From JASJBU01 sp963790775 (GTDB taxonomy: Bacteria; Pseudomonadota; Gammaproteobacteria; Chromatiales; Chromatiaceae), in assembly GCA_963790775.1 (NCBI GenBank), contig CAWBPR010000005.1, forward strand, positions 764,915 to 828,914: a stretch of DNA of 64,000 bases, given 5' to 3'. Below are positions 48,649 through 59,314 of the stretch, in pieces. The notes below the pieces were generated by a model. That model was not told the DNA's origin, made no database searches, and was given only the letters and a program-made list of their open reading frames with translations. Position 1 is the stretch's first letter, and each line of letters begins with the position of its first letter. Made by a program: the position numbers and the translations under genes.

Positions 48649-49872
48649 ATGGCCTATATCGTTTCATGGAGGGCAATTCCGTTCGGGGTGCTGGCGGTCC
48701 TCTTCTGGATGGCAGGCTGTGCAGCAAAACCGAGCGACCTGTCCATTGCTGGCGTGCTGCAAAACACTCTCGAGGCATTTCGCGAGGCCCATGGTATACC
48801 CGGTGTGACGGCGGCGATTGTGCTGGATGACGGGCGAAGCGTGAGCGTTGCCGTCGGGGTCTCGGACAGGGAAACTCGAACACCCATGACGCCCGAAACG
48901 TCAATGTTGGCGGCAAGCATCGGCAAGACGTTCGTCGCAGCGATAATTGTGACACTCTCGGACCAGGAGCTCATCGATCTCGACGCTCCGCTGTCGACCT
49001 ACTTGTCCGACGAAACATGGTTCGAGCGACTGCCGAATGGAGAGAGGATCACTATTCGACACTTGCTGACCCACACGTCGGGACTCCCAGACCATGTCAA
49101 GGATGCTGATTTTGCCGCGGCATTCACAAGGCAGCATGGGTCTGAAACGCCGCCGTTTTCGCCCGCCGAACTCATCGGTTTCGTGCTTGATGATCCTGCA
49201 TTGTTCGAACCCGGCGAGGGATGGTCCTACACCGATACGGGTTTTGTGCTGCTGGGACTTGTGATCGAAAAAGTGACCGGGAATGCCTGGTCAAGTGAAG
49301 TCGAACGCCGCTTCCTCAAGCCACTCGGCCTTGAGCGTACCCGCGCCTCAAATCGGAAGGATCTGACAGGTCTCGCAGCAGGCTATCTCGCCGACGATAA
49401 TCCCTACGGTTTGCCCAACAAGACAATTGGAGCCGATGCCCGCATGGTCTGGAATCCCGCCATTGAGGATGCCGGCGGCGGCTTTGCGAGCACGTCGCTC
49501 GACCTAGCCCGGTGGGGTGACGCGCTTTATCGTGGACGGGCGATTTCACGTGCAGCATTGGAGGAAATGTTGGATGGTGTCCTAATCTCGCCCGACGATC
49601 CCGACCGGCTCTATGGCGCGGGGGTCAGCATTGAAACTCGTGGGGAACTTGGTCCGGTCTATGGGCATGCGGGGTGGATCCCGGGATATGTCTCCAGCCT
49701 GCGCCATTATCCTGAACTCGGTGCTACCATCGCGCTTCAGATCAATACGGACGTCGGTCTGGCTGACGGCCACGGGAATCCTCTGCCCGCCCTCGAACGC
49801 CAGCTTTCTCAGATTGCAAAGGATTGGAGGGGCTATGATGCACTTTCATCGCGGTTCCCGCTGCCTCGATGA
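48649..49872 (+). CDS. Class C beta-lactamase-like serine hydrolase, lipoprotein
   Basis: 407 residues. A lipobox (WMAGC, Cys24) suggests a lipid-anchored periplasmic protein. The S-x2-K nucleophile pair is in AASIGKTF (Ser90, Lys93), the second motif is YTDTGF where Tyr-x-Asn is usual, and the third is HAGW (H-x-G). The family includes esterases, D-Ala-D-Ala peptidases and rarely beta-lactamases. It is probably co-transcribed with the CPBP protease gene. Confidence 0.85.
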   Translation: MAYIVSWRAIPFGVLAVLFWMAGCAAKPSDLSIAGVLQNTLEAFREAHGIPGVTAAIVLDDGRSVSVAVGVSDRETRTPMTPETSMLAASIGKTFVAAIIVTLSDQELIDLDAPLSTYLSDETWFERLPNGERITIRHLLTHTSGLPDHVKDADFAAAFTRQHGSETPPFSPAELIGFVLDDPALFEPGEGWSYTDTGFVLLGLVIEKVTGNAWSSEVERRFLKPLGLERTRASNRKDLTGLAAGYLADDNPYGLPNKTIGADARMVWNPAIEDAGGGFASTSLDLARWGDALYRGRAISRAALEEMLDGVLISPDDPDRLYGAGVSIETRGELGPVYGHAGWIPGYVSSLRHYPELGATIALQINTDVGLADGHGNPLPALERQLSQIAKDWRGYDALSSRFPLPR

Positions 49873-50073
49873 CCACTGCCTCGGACTCACACGACCTGCG
49901 TCGACGAAGGCGTGGACGCAGGGAATGCGTTTCGATTCTCAACCGGCGACACTACGAATGACGAAAAAGGCATGTGGACAGGATGCGCGTATCCGCTGCC
50001 ACCCATTCCTCCACAGGCGCAGCCCAACGATTGTTGATTTTATTCACCAGGGCGCGGAGGTCCCGTTTGGCTT

Positions 50074-51027
50074 ATGAGTATCTTCCGCTTTGCGCTGATT
50101 CTGCTGGTGCCTGCGCTTGCGGCCATCATTGCCGTTTCGGTCCGGGCGCTATACGAGACCGGCAAACGGGTGCAGCAGCTGGAAGCCGAACGATCTTTTG
50201 TGGAATCCCGATTTGGACGGATTGAGTATGTCAGCTGGGGAGAAGGGCCAACTATCCTAGTGATCCATGGAGCAGGAGGCGGCTTTGACCAGGGGCGGCT
50301 CCTCGCCAAAGCCGTCGGCGGCGATGGCAACCGTTGGATCGCCGTCTCTCGATTTGGCTATCTGGGTAGTGGCCTGCCAAGCGATCCATCAATCGTCGCC
50401 CAGGCGGGGGCGTTTGCAGAGCTGCTTGATCAACTTGAGCTCCATCAGGTGCACATTTTGGCGATATCCGGCGGTGTGCCGCCGGCGCTGAAGTTCGCCG
50501 AACTCTATCCAGACCGTACCGGTCGTATGGTTTTGCTGTCTTCGGCCCCGTTTACGCCTTATGGCCCAAACGTCGAAAACCGCCCCGTCCCGACCTGGAT
50601 GTATTCGGCGCTTCTCGGCAACGATGTCGCCTACTGGGTCATGACTAAGGTCGGTAGAGGGGCCCTTGCGGAAGCGTACGACGCACGCGCTGAGCTTCGT
50701 GCCAATCTGAGTTCAGAGGAAGAAGCGTTTGTGCAGGAATTGATCGACACTTTTCTACCCTCCTCACAGCGCCTGGCCGGGATAAGGAACGAAGTTGCCG
50801 CTGTTGATCCGGAATTGATCTACGATCTTGAAGACATCCGGGCCGATGTCCTTGTGGTGCACGCGCGTGACGATAGGCTGAATCCTTTTGAAATTGGAGA
50901 AACTGTCGCAGCGCGCATTAAAGGGGCGCGATTGCTGCCATTAGAGTCTGGTGGGCACCTTCTCTTGGGCCATCACGCCGAGCTGCGCAATCGTATTGAG
51001 GCGTTTTTTTCTTTCACGGGAGAATAG
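50074..51027 (+). CDS. Alpha/beta hydrolase with N-terminal membrane anchor
   Basis: 317 residues. An uncleaved-looking hydrophobic N-terminus (FALILLVPALAAIIAV) is followed by an alpha/beta hydrolase fold: oxyanion region VIHGAGGGFDQG, nucleophile elbow AISGGVP (Ser near 131), Asp in VHARDDRLNP and His in SGGHLLLGHH. Part of the accessory cassette; 201 bases after the serine hydrolase gene. Its substrate is unknown. Confidence 0.8.
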   Translation: MSIFRFALILLVPALAAIIAVSVRALYETGKRVQQLEAERSFVESRFGRIEYVSWGEGPTILVIHGAGGGFDQGRLLAKAVGGDGNRWIAVSRFGYLGSGLPSDPSIVAQAGAFAELLDQLELHQVHILAISGGVPPALKFAELYPDRTGRMVLLSSAPFTPYGPNVENRPVPTWMYSALLGNDVAYWVMTKVGRGALAEAYDARAELRANLSSEEEAFVQELIDTFLPSSQRLAGIRNEVAAVDPELIYDLEDIRADVLVVHARDDRLNPFEIGETVAARIKGARLLPLESGGHLLLGHHAELRNRIEAFFSFTGE

Positions 51028-52161
51028 CGTTGGCGACTCGATCATCAGAGGAAGTTACGTTATTCGCGCGGTATGCGGTATATTTACTGCTTACCCTCGA
51101 CAGAGGTGGCCCAGCCCCCCTAATTCAGCACCAACAGATAAGGTCCGACCTTCCCCTCAACTGTTGGTAAGTTAAAACGTCTGCTTCAAGGTAGCTCCAG
51201 CCGTTTAAAAGCTGCAGGATTGCTGCTGTATTTGTTGAGACGAAGGTCCGGAATTGGTTAGAGTACTAGTTAGCGGACACCCTATAGGATGACCGCTTTG
51301 ACTTGCCATTGATGCCCAGCCCACGAGCGGTAGCTTACGGAGTAATACCAACCGTTCTAAAGTGCGTCTTTGTGATGCGGTCACAGATCGCTCCTTGCCG
51401 ATGGCTACCGAAATAATCAGATTTCACATTGGTAGCTTTTTCACCACAGAGTCATTGGACATATGATTCGGTGGGATAACTTCTCGGTTGATTTCTGAAA
51501 TGGCTCTTGCGCGCACATACCGGATATTTAAGGTAGTTAACATGATAGTGGGATTCACACCCATTGCGGTCTTTCGGTCACTGGCGCCTTGAACGACAGC
51601 TATCTGAGGTGCTGCTGCCTTTCGTCGTCTTGCAGCGACCTGCTGCTCATCGGCCTGAGCTGCCGTTGGCGATATGAGCGAGCTATGGCTGCAGTGAATC
51701 AATTACCGGCCATTGCCGGCGAAATTCACCGAGTGGTTGCTTTTTGATTGCCCATCCGACCGGACTCGACCCATAGCAGCCACTCATGGTTCAACCAGTA
51801 CCGCCACCAGTAAGCTGAAATAAGTGTAAATGGTATGGTGTCACCGTAATCCCGACCGTAATCCCGGGTGTCACCGTAATCCCGTAATCCCGCGTAATCC
51901 CGAGTGCTGGTGATCGTGGAGAGAAGCCCCTATTTCTTAAGGCTAATATAGCTGAATTGTTCTCTACCAAAGTGTCTTACGACTATCTATAGACATCGCA
52001 TCTTGAACGCATAAGGAATACTAATAGATTCAAAACTAGCGTAGATAAAACCTTACAAGAAATGGTGCTATTCTTATTGTCAGAAGGACCAAACCAAATG
52101 GCTAAAAGGGAAGCGACTTGGCCTATTCAGGACAACGTTGTTGCATACGGAGGGTGTTTGC
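51028..52161. other. Gene-poor region
   Basis: About 1.1 kb with no convincing gene; a 92-codon minus frame at 51424-51702 has no recognisable features. The only structure I see is the short repeat cluster at 51837-51902. It looks like eroded mobile DNA. Confidence 0.45.
51837..51902. repeat. Short tandem/interspersed repeat CGTAATCCCG
   Basis: Five copies of CGTAATCCCG lie within 66 bases, the last three nearly abutting. The larger unit GGTGTCACCGTAATCCCG occurs twice, at 51837-51854 and 51867-51884, 30 bases apart. Too few and too irregular for a CRISPR; more like slippage products or a tail of mobile DNA. Confidence 0.7.
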
Positions 52162-53361
52162 ATGCTCTGTCGTTCACTAAATAACTTAGTAGTTTATTTG
52201 TTGGTATTTCTGGCTATTGCTGGTTGTTCATCGCGAATAACTCACATTGAACCCTATTCCGCCTTACCTGGAGAGATCGTCACTATTCACGGGCGCTGCT
52301 TGGCGAGCAATGCCACAATCCCCACCAGTGTGCAATTCAACGGTACAGCATCTGTGGCCTTCAGACCTGTCAATGCATCGGTTGAGGCAGTTGTGCCACA
52401 GGGAGCTACAACGGGGCCTGTTGCTGTAAGTACCGATTACGCACATCAAGATGCAATTATCCATTTCTGCGTAAGAGGAACTGTGGAAAGTCCACTTGAT
52501 TTTGAGGTCCTGGCCAATGGTTTCACCGAAATTGAACCCAATGACGTCATTGAGTCCGCGAACCGCGTTGACCGCAATCACATTGCAGGTGCGCTTTCGA
52601 ATCCCTCCGACGTGGATTGGTATGTGATTTCATCCGGTCCGGCCGGACCTTATGGCTATACTTTAGAGTTTTACGCCTCTGCCGAACTTCCAGATGGCTA
52701 TGATCTTCGTATCTATTTTAAAGACGAGTCGGGTGCTGTTCCGGCTCAATACTTCTATGTAGAAAAATCCAGTGCGGATGCGACGCATAATGGTTGGACT
52801 GTGCAAGCACCAAGTCAAGACGTTCATTTGAGTGTCGACCTGGTAGGTTCTTCATCGGATGACATCGAACCAACACCCTATCAACTGTCGATTGCTCGAT
52901 TGCCAATCCAGGATTCACAGGAAACCGCTGATAATCGACTAAATGGTGCTATACCCATCGAGCCAGGCGTAGCTCATGTGGGAGCATATTTATGCAGTGT
53001 TGCGACTTCTGAGACTGAAACAGATGTGCCTGATTATTACAGCTTCGAACTCACAAGACCTCAGGTAGTTAAGGTTTACGTTTTCGATGCCGGTCTTCCC
53101 GATACTCATGATGTGGAAATTTCCCTATGGAATCCGTATGGAGATCACTCTAGTTCATCGGTCGATGGAGAATCCTTTGGTGCCTACCTTGAGGTTGATC
53201 TGCCGACGATATGGCCAAGACCGCTCGAACACCCAATATTTCCGGTTGGCACTTGGTACGTAAGCGTGCAGACACACTCTGGAACATTTCCCAATTCAGA
53301 TTCCGGATATGCTCCGGTTGGATGTAAGTTTCCCTACGCGATCTCGGTAGTATTGGAATAG
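52162..53361 (+). CDS. Lipoprotein with TIG/IPT and PPC-like domains
   Basis: About 399 residues from ATG 52162, supported by GGAGGG at 52149-52154; the frame also opens at TTG 52138. A lipoprotein signal (LLVFLAIAGC, Cys22) is followed by a TIG/IPT beta-domain (ITHIEPYSALPGEIVTIHG, about 26-110), then two bacterial pre-peptidase C-terminal (PPC-like) beta-domains (EIEPNDVIESAN with DVDWYVI near 160; DVPDYYSFEL near 300). PPC domains are usual in secreted proteases. The M6-like metalloprotease gene downstream is a plausible partner. Lower GC than the core genes. Confidence 0.72.
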   Translation: MLCRSLNNLVVYLLVFLAIAGCSSRITHIEPYSALPGEIVTIHGRCLASNATIPTSVQFNGTASVAFRPVNASVEAVVPQGATTGPVAVSTDYAHQDAIIHFCVRGTVESPLDFEVLANGFTEIEPNDVIESANRVDRNHIAGALSNPSDVDWYVISSGPAGPYGYTLEFYASAELPDGYDLRIYFKDESGAVPAQYFYVEKSSADATHNGWTVQAPSQDVHLSVDLVGSSSDDIEPTPYQLSIARLPIQDSQETADNRLNGAIPIEPGVAHVGAYLCSVATSETETDVPDYYSFELTRPQVVKVYVFDAGLPDTHDVEISLWNPYGDHSSSSVDGESFGAYLEVDLPTIWPRPLEHPIFPVGTWYVSVQTHSGTFPNSDSGYAPVGCKFPYAISVVLE

Positions 53362-54764
53362 CAACGAATGACACATAATATATAGTCTGGTCGGACCATG
53401 CTACCCTACTGAATAATAAAGAGATATCCTTAAGATATGGCTGTTATTTGGGCTTAATGTAGCCATTTCATAGGGAAATACACAGCTTTAAGGTGGAAAA
53501 TTCGGGATAGGACCATAAAGTGCAATAGCAAACGGGCATCACGTCGAATGTTAGGCAGGGAATCGCTGACGCGATGCTTGGTGGATTACGAGATGAAAAG
53601 CATTTCTAATCCCCCTACATTTGAGTGACCGGATATGGCCGAGGGAGTCGGGCTTTGTCCCGGTTGTGAGCGGCCGAGCTGGCACACACCGGACCCCGAG
53701 ATGGACGCCGGGGTGTCCCCCTCACCCCAGACAATCCGCACCAGGCCATTGACAGCGCTTGTACGCGGGAGCCGTTCGATATAGTACACGCGGATACCCG
53801 CCAGCCCTTCCAGCAACTCGATGTCCAGGTCGTCGCTCCACTTGGCAATCGATTCACTCAGGACCTCATTCACGTCCTCGTTGGGGTTCTCGGGCCAGAA
53901 TCTCGAATGCAAGCTCACCCTGGGCTTCATCCCCGCCCTCGGCAAAGCGATAGCCAAAGAGCAGAGCGAGCGCTGAACCAACGCGCCCAGGAGGCCAACC
54001 GCAAATGCTCAAAGGTGAGAGCACGGATTGACCATGTCTTTGCTCAGCAAGCCGGTCGGCTGATTCGCACCATCGGCAAGGTGAGGGCTGAACTGAAGAA
54101 TGGACTGATGAATCTGGTCTACAACATGCGTCGGTATGCCTGGTTGGCTGCAGTGGGGTGAGAAAACAACGAAGCGGGACTTGAAAAGCCATCATATAGA
54201 GACATTGACGAATGAAGCGGACGCATCTCCCTTCGTTTGATGACGACAAATGAGAAGTTTATCGGATAGTCATGTGGTCAGTATGATGTTCCGGGGGTTT
54301 TTCGAGGTTTTCATTAGAGAAATATAGAATACTAAAAAACTCGTCGCTCGGTCTGATTCGGACTCTCCGCCAAGTGCCAGGGATCTTTTGTAATTTCTTC
54401 GATGAGCTAAGGTTGTAATCAACCGTATCTTAAACCATATTTTATGTATGGGAATCTAATTATGCGAATCTCACATAAATGGAGGGGTTTCTCATGTAAA
54501 AAACCGCTTTTTCGTCTCTTCTTCACTACAGTCTGCGCAAATTTATACTGAAAGCCAAGTAATTATGGACCCTGATATCAATACAGCCATTGAAGCAGTG
54601 GAGACAGATAACACTAAATAGTAAAAAAAATATAATGAATTACTAGCACGAATTATTGATATACAAACCACTGGATCCATTAATTAGCTGCTGGCTTAGC
54701 AAACCCATGGATGAGATTGGATTTCCTGTCTTTTTTCCAATCTTTTAGTTACGAGGAGAACACA
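53362..54764. other. Gene-poor region with decayed mobile DNA
   Basis: About 1.4 kb. It holds a transposase remnant (53961-54161) and a minus-strand frame at 53586-53981 with a protein-like core (SIAKWSDDLDIELLEGLAGI) that breaks off on both sides, perhaps a relic. From about 54250 to 54760 the DNA is clearly AT-rich and without genes, presumably the promoter region of the metalloprotease gene. Confidence 0.45.
53961..54161 (+). pseudogene. IS5-family transposase, C-terminal remnant
   Basis: The last 65 or so residues of an IS5-type transposase: NRKCSKVRARIDHVFAQQ, then LIRTIGKVRAELKNGLMNLV and YNMRRYAWL before the stop. The Glu-equivalent region (R-x-R-I-D-H-V-F) shows a changed E-to-D. All upstream parts are missing, so this is a dead fragment. 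Confidence 0.72.
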
Positions 54765-57700
54765 ATGAACACAATCAGGAGATTAGCTTTATCGAGTTTT
54801 GTTATTGTTCTGAGCTTATCATTCGGGTCACTTCTAAACCCGACATTTGCACAAAGAACCCGCCGAGGTAACGACTAGATCCGGAATACTCACGATCGTA
54901 TGGGGCAATAACATCGAAGGAAAGACGTCGATTATCTACACTCTGACTGATGCCATGGGGCAAAGAACCAAGCTTCAGATAAGTGACGAAGTGTCCAAAA
55001 AACTTGGAGGGATCTTACAGTACAACGGTAAGCAGGTGGCTGTTCGCGGTACCTGGGTCGCTACACCCGGTCTCAGTGGAGCCCCGGCCGATCCTGAAGC
55101 TCAACCACAAGAAATTTTTGAAGTCGATGTTATAAAGCTAACTGTACCTCCAGATTCATCAGCACCGACACCCGAAGGAGCGCCAGGCCCAGCGGGAGTC
55201 GCGGGTTCGCACCCTTGGGTTTCTATCATGTGTAAGCTCAATGATATTGCCGATGAACCGGAGGACTATGCGTTCTTCGAGGGTATGTATAGCGACACAG
55301 AACCCGGGTTGGACCATTACTGGCAGGAAGTATCCTTTTCCACCTTTGACATAAACGGTAGCACAGTAGCTGGAACAGGTTGGTACACCTTGCCGAATGG
55401 CGACGCCGATTATAACCCAACTGCAACACCTGACGGGGCAGATCTCAATGCATTAATGAATGATCGTATTGCTGAGGCAGATGCAGACGTCGACTTTTCG
55501 CTCTATACCGGCATCAATATGATGTTCAATTTCGATTTCGATCGCGGTTGGGCTTGGGGCGGTAGCGCCACGCTAACTCTCGACGGCGTTACAAAGTCGT
55601 GGAGCGTAACCTGGGAACCTCCATGGGGATATGAAGACATCTCGGTTATTGCCCATGAGATGGGGCATGGGTTTGGGCTACCCCATTCGACTGCCATAGA
55701 TTGGACAAGCGTTTATGACAATGCCTGGGATGTCATGAGCCGGGATCGTTACAACTGCGCCGTGGGAAGCGTCCACAGAGACGCTACATACGGCTGCATG
55801 GCTCAGCATACCATCTCGCACCATAAGGATTTGCTGGAGGTTATTCCGGCAGCAAAAATTCTGACCCTGATACCGGGGATGAGCGTCACAATCAATCTTG
55901 ATGATCTTGCTGCTCCGCCATCAACCGGCTATCAAATGGTGAGGATACCGATAGGCACCTCAGCTGAAAGCTACTACACGGTCGAAGCACGGCAGCATAC
56001 AGGTTATGACGAAAAATTGCCGGGCGAAGCTGTGATCATTCACGAAATCGACCTAGGCGCACCAGTAGATGACGGGCCAGCGGTACTTGTTCCCAATGCT
56101 AGCTCAACAGATCCAAGTGTAATGTGGACTGTAGGCGAGACCTTCACGGATGCGGCCAATGGCGTAGAGGTAACAGTGAACGCGACGACTGCCTCAGGTT
56201 TCGAAGTGACGGTATCGAACCGCCCTATCTCCGACCCGATGGACATGACCCTGGTGCTGGACCGGTCGGGAAGTATGCTTTGGAGCGTACCCGGGGATAA
56301 TCCGGAGGGGTATGCCACCCGAAGGGACGCGCTTAGCGCAGGTGTGGACAGATTCCTTGCAGATGTCCTGGCCCTTTCCCCTCCTGTTGACAGCACTTTA
56401 GGACTCAGCTTGTTCAGCAGCAAAGCGCTGGACGTGCCCACCTTCGCTGCCTTGAGGACTCCCGTGGATGCGGCTCTTGCAGTTGAGGTAGCCAATGAAA
56501 TAGGCCTCGCTGCGCCTCCACATTCGGCGGCTCCGGGTTGTGATTGGAGTTCTATGCCGGAGAACTGCGAATGGGGTAGCACATCAATCGGGGCAGCGCT
56601 GCAAGACGGGCTGGCTAAACTCAGCAGCGGAACCGCGACTCATTTGAAAACGCTAGTACTCTTCACCGATGGCGAGCAAAATACTGCCCCGTATGTGACG
56701 ACGGACGGTTTGAAGATCTGCGCAGCATCTTCCGATCCAGCGGCGTGCGTAGCGGAGCCTGAAATAGATCCCGACGTTAGGATCATCTCGGTGGGTATAG
56801 GTGACCCCTCCAGCAGCTATCATACTGTAATGCAGAACCTTGCAAACGAAAGTCAGTTTGGCACATATATTTCAGCCAACGCCACAACCCCTGATGATTT
56901 TCCATGTGCCGGCAGCATTACTGAAGCATTCCAGTGCGTGGCTAGCTACACTCTGGCCGGCAACAGTCCGCAGATGGTTTCGTACTCCAGTGGAATACTG
57001 GGAAACACCCCGAAGACAATGGATCCATTCGAAGTGAATGCCGGGGTCCGGATGCTACTGCTTAGCATCAGTTTCGATCAAGACATCGATCCTTCATCAA
57101 TTGAAGATCTGTCAAGCTGGATTGTTATCAGCAAAGACGAAACCGATGTCACCAGGCATTTCAGCATCGTTGGCACGATAGACGCATCCAAACATCTGTT
57201 GGTGAAAGCCGTCTTCCCACCAGCAGGGGAGGCGCATGCCAGGGCATTTCTACCGCAAGGTCGTTACGAGTTAACACTGACGAGACCCAGTGGGATCGAT
57301 GGTGACATCGCGTACCGAGCGATATCATTCGTGGATGATCATGGGCTGAAGATGAACTGGGAAGTCAGTGAGCCCACAAATCCACGGGCGGAGGAGGTGT
57401 TCTGGCCATCGATGCGTCTTCTTTGGCTGGGTATGCCGCTTGAGGACGCTACGGTCACAGCGCGCGTGCTCCGACCTGGCGATGATCTGGGTGATGTGTT
57501 AGCGAAGATGCCGGATGTCGACCTCAAGCTCAAAGCGAAAAGGGCGGAAATGGCTTCCGCTGGACAGCTTAAGTATCTATCGCTATTGAAAGATAGCGAA
57601 TTAGTTCAGAAGATCTTACCGGCGAGCGGACAACACTCTTTGCAGTATCGGGGCAGCGGCACTTACGATACACTATACGAACCGGGCCAGGTCTCAGGCG

Positions 57701-58173
57701 TATACCAGATACGCTACGATGTGTCCGCAGATACTGCCAGCTATGGCAAGGTTCATCGGGTTGCCGTGCAAAGTGTGTATGTACAGCCTGGTGATGTTGA
57801 TACTGAGGCATCCATCATCAGTAAGACGCTTCGCGACAATACCCTGACGGTCAAACTCAGGCCGAAAACGACTTACGGAAAGCTTATCGGGCCAGGACAG
57901 CTGGGTGCCTTCAACATATCGGGCCGAGATATTGAACTGGTTGATTTAAAGGAAGTCGGTCAGGACGGGACCTACGAAATAGTCCTGTCGGGTGATCTGG
58001 ACAAGATTATTAGTGTGAATTACCTGGGGAAGGCTCTCTTTAAGGGCCCCGCGTCCGATTTTGGAGGACAACCTGGAACGACCGATTGGAAGTGGCTGTT
58101 TTACCTGGTTGTGATCGCGTTATTTATAGTGATTCTTCGGTGGCTATGGCGAATGTCAACGAGTAGCACTTAA
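54765..58173 (+). CDS. M6-like zinc metalloprotease with VWA domain and C-terminal membrane anchor (frameshift after signal peptide)
   Basis: Two joined frames. ATG 54765, with GAGGAG 6 bases upstream, encodes a signal peptide (LALSSFVIVLSLSFGSLL, ending TFAQ). At 54853-54855 one extra A in AAA shifts the frame, and the 1108-codon body is open from TTG 54847 (HKEPAEVTTRSG). In the body: a collagen-like PG stretch near 110; zinc site HEMGHGFGLPH (about 270-280) with Met-turn WDVMSRD, as in immune-inhibitor-A-like M6/metzincin proteases; a VWA domain (about 460-690) with MIDAS DRSGSM and LFTDGEQN; further beta-domains; a helix WLFYLVVIALFIVILRWLW at the C-terminus. It would sit in the cell envelope with the protease outside. 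No sorting motif seen. Confidence 0.8.
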
Positions 58174-58789
58174 TAGGAGTGCAATCCTGTTCTGGGCTAG
58201 GGGATATCCGATAGGGTTTCCCCAGCCAACTCTAGAAACCTGCGCGGAGCAATCTTTCCCAACATCCGTGATCTCCCTTTGTTCTCGAATTACGAAAAAA
58301 AGAAAATGGAGACAGACTCAATGCCGGTAAGTTAAGGCTGGTGGTAGTTACTCAGTAGCAGTGAGGAGGTGAGTAACTCCTTGATTTATAGGCATCCTAC
58401 TGAATAGGATAAAGCAGATTTTTCTTAACTTACCGGCATTGGAAACAGACTACATTTCTCGTCGTAAGACGACAAAAGAGCGCCAACCAGCGGATCGAGC
58501 AGACGAGCCGCTCATCCGCATCGTTACTGTCTCCTTTGGCAAAAAAGTGGAGGTCAACAGGTGCCAAGTTGAATGGCTGCTTTGTGCGCCCCACTGTCGT
58601 CTGGCGAGTGTAAGAGTACAAACTACTTCGCCAACCCTATCAATGACTGCTTTCTGGGCTTGATAATAGTGGCGGGTGTATAGGGTGAGCATCCTCTCTC
58701 GGGGCATTCTGGCTATATTCTTTCATGGATGCTGGAAATGACTCCAGGAGTCATTCTTCCTTTTCAGTTCATAACACTGGCTGTTGTCA
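58174..58789. other. Intergenic region carrying a MITE-like repeat
   Basis: About 615 bases. Contains the inverted-repeat element at 58308-58451. Short open frames on both strands between 58430 and 58710 show no protein-like features. Confidence 0.45.
58308..58451. mobile_element. MITE-like element with nested inverted repeats
   Basis: A perfect 17-base inverted repeat, AATGCCGGTAAGTTAAG (58320-58336) and its reverse complement (58424-58440), encloses a second 9-base one, AGTTACTCA (58346-58354) with TGAGTAACT (58370-58378). The outer ends are flanked by near-direct repeats GGAGACAGACT (58308-58318) and GGAAACAGACT (58441-58451), 10 of 11 identical, which could be a target duplication. No coding capacity, about 121 bp. 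Confidence 0.6.
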
Positions 58790-59077
58790 TCAAATCCACT
58801 CTTCTAAATCTTGTTGTCCGATAATCGCCATGATTTCGACAGTTTCTCCGTCAATACGATAGTAGATACTGTCTGATCCACATACACTTCGCCGGTATCC
58901 AGGGCGAATATCGTCAACGGCCTGATAAAGCAACGGTTGTTCAGCCAGTTGCTCAAAACGCTCAAAGAATGCCTCATAGTACTTGTCGGCCTGAGCTTCG
59001 CCATACTCTCGTAGACCGCGCCGATAGAGTCGCGTGAGGTCAGCCTTTGCGTTTCCTGAGAGCCTATAGTTCCCCAT
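58790..59077 (-). CDS. parE: ParE-type toxin of a type II toxin-antitoxin system
   Basis: 95 residues from ATG 59077. MGNYRLSGNAKADLTRLYRR, a central helix pair and RRSVCGSDSIYYRI / EIMAIIGQQD are typical of the RelE/ParE fold; ParE toxins inhibit gyrase, though RelE-like mRNase activity is possible. The start overlaps the antitoxin stop by 14 bases, the usual coupled order antitoxin-toxin. The frame extends further upstream (59122) but inside parD. Confidence 0.85.
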   Translation of the reverse strand: MGNYRLSGNAKADLTRLYRRGLREYGEAQADKYYEAFFERFEQLAEQPLLYQAVDDIRPGYRRSVCGSDSIYYRIDGETVEIMAIIGQQDLEEWI

Positions 59078-59303
59078 CGCGGCGTGCTTGTTCCTTGATC
59101 TCTGCGAGGATTTCAGCACCACTCTGGTTGATGAAACCGCTTTGCTCCGCCTGTATCAGGCGTGCCCGGATCGCTTCGATCTCACGGGCTTTTCGAATCA
59201 AATCATTGACCACGTCACTCTTGCTGGAATATTCCTGACTGTCGACTTGTGCTTTCAGCCATGCGTCGTTGGGCGGCGTGAATGAGATACTTTGTCTGGG
59301 CAT
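59064..59303 (-). CDS. parD: ParD-type antitoxin
   Basis: 79 residues from ATG 59303, with GGGAGA just upstream. A ribbon-helix-helix N-terminus (MPRQSISFTPPNDAWLKAQV, then SKSDVVNDLIRKARE) binds DNA, and the C-terminus would wrap the toxin. The frame is open further up to 59705 but that part is unrelated. It is expected to autorepress through the inverted repeats just upstream. Confidence 0.85.
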   Translation of the reverse strand: MPRQSISFTPPNDAWLKAQVDSQEYSSKSDVVNDLIRKAREIEAIRARLIQAEQSGFINQSGAEILAEIKEQARRDGEL

Positions 59304-59314
59304 ATTATGTCTCC

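Noticed and set aside
51837..51902. CRISPR array
   Set aside because: The repeat unit is 10-18 bases with spacers of 2-12 bases and overlapping copies; no cas genes nearby.
54565..54621. Tiny 18-codon frame upstream of the metalloprotease
   Set aside because: No ribosome site or known peptide; likely chance in AT-rich DNA.
54847..54870. Programmed ribosomal frameshift in the metalloprotease gene
   Set aside because: No slippery heptamer followed by structure or stop context; an indel in AAA is simpler.
58430..58707. Short open frames on both strands after the MITE-like element
   Set aside because: Neither shows a domain, signal or plausible start.
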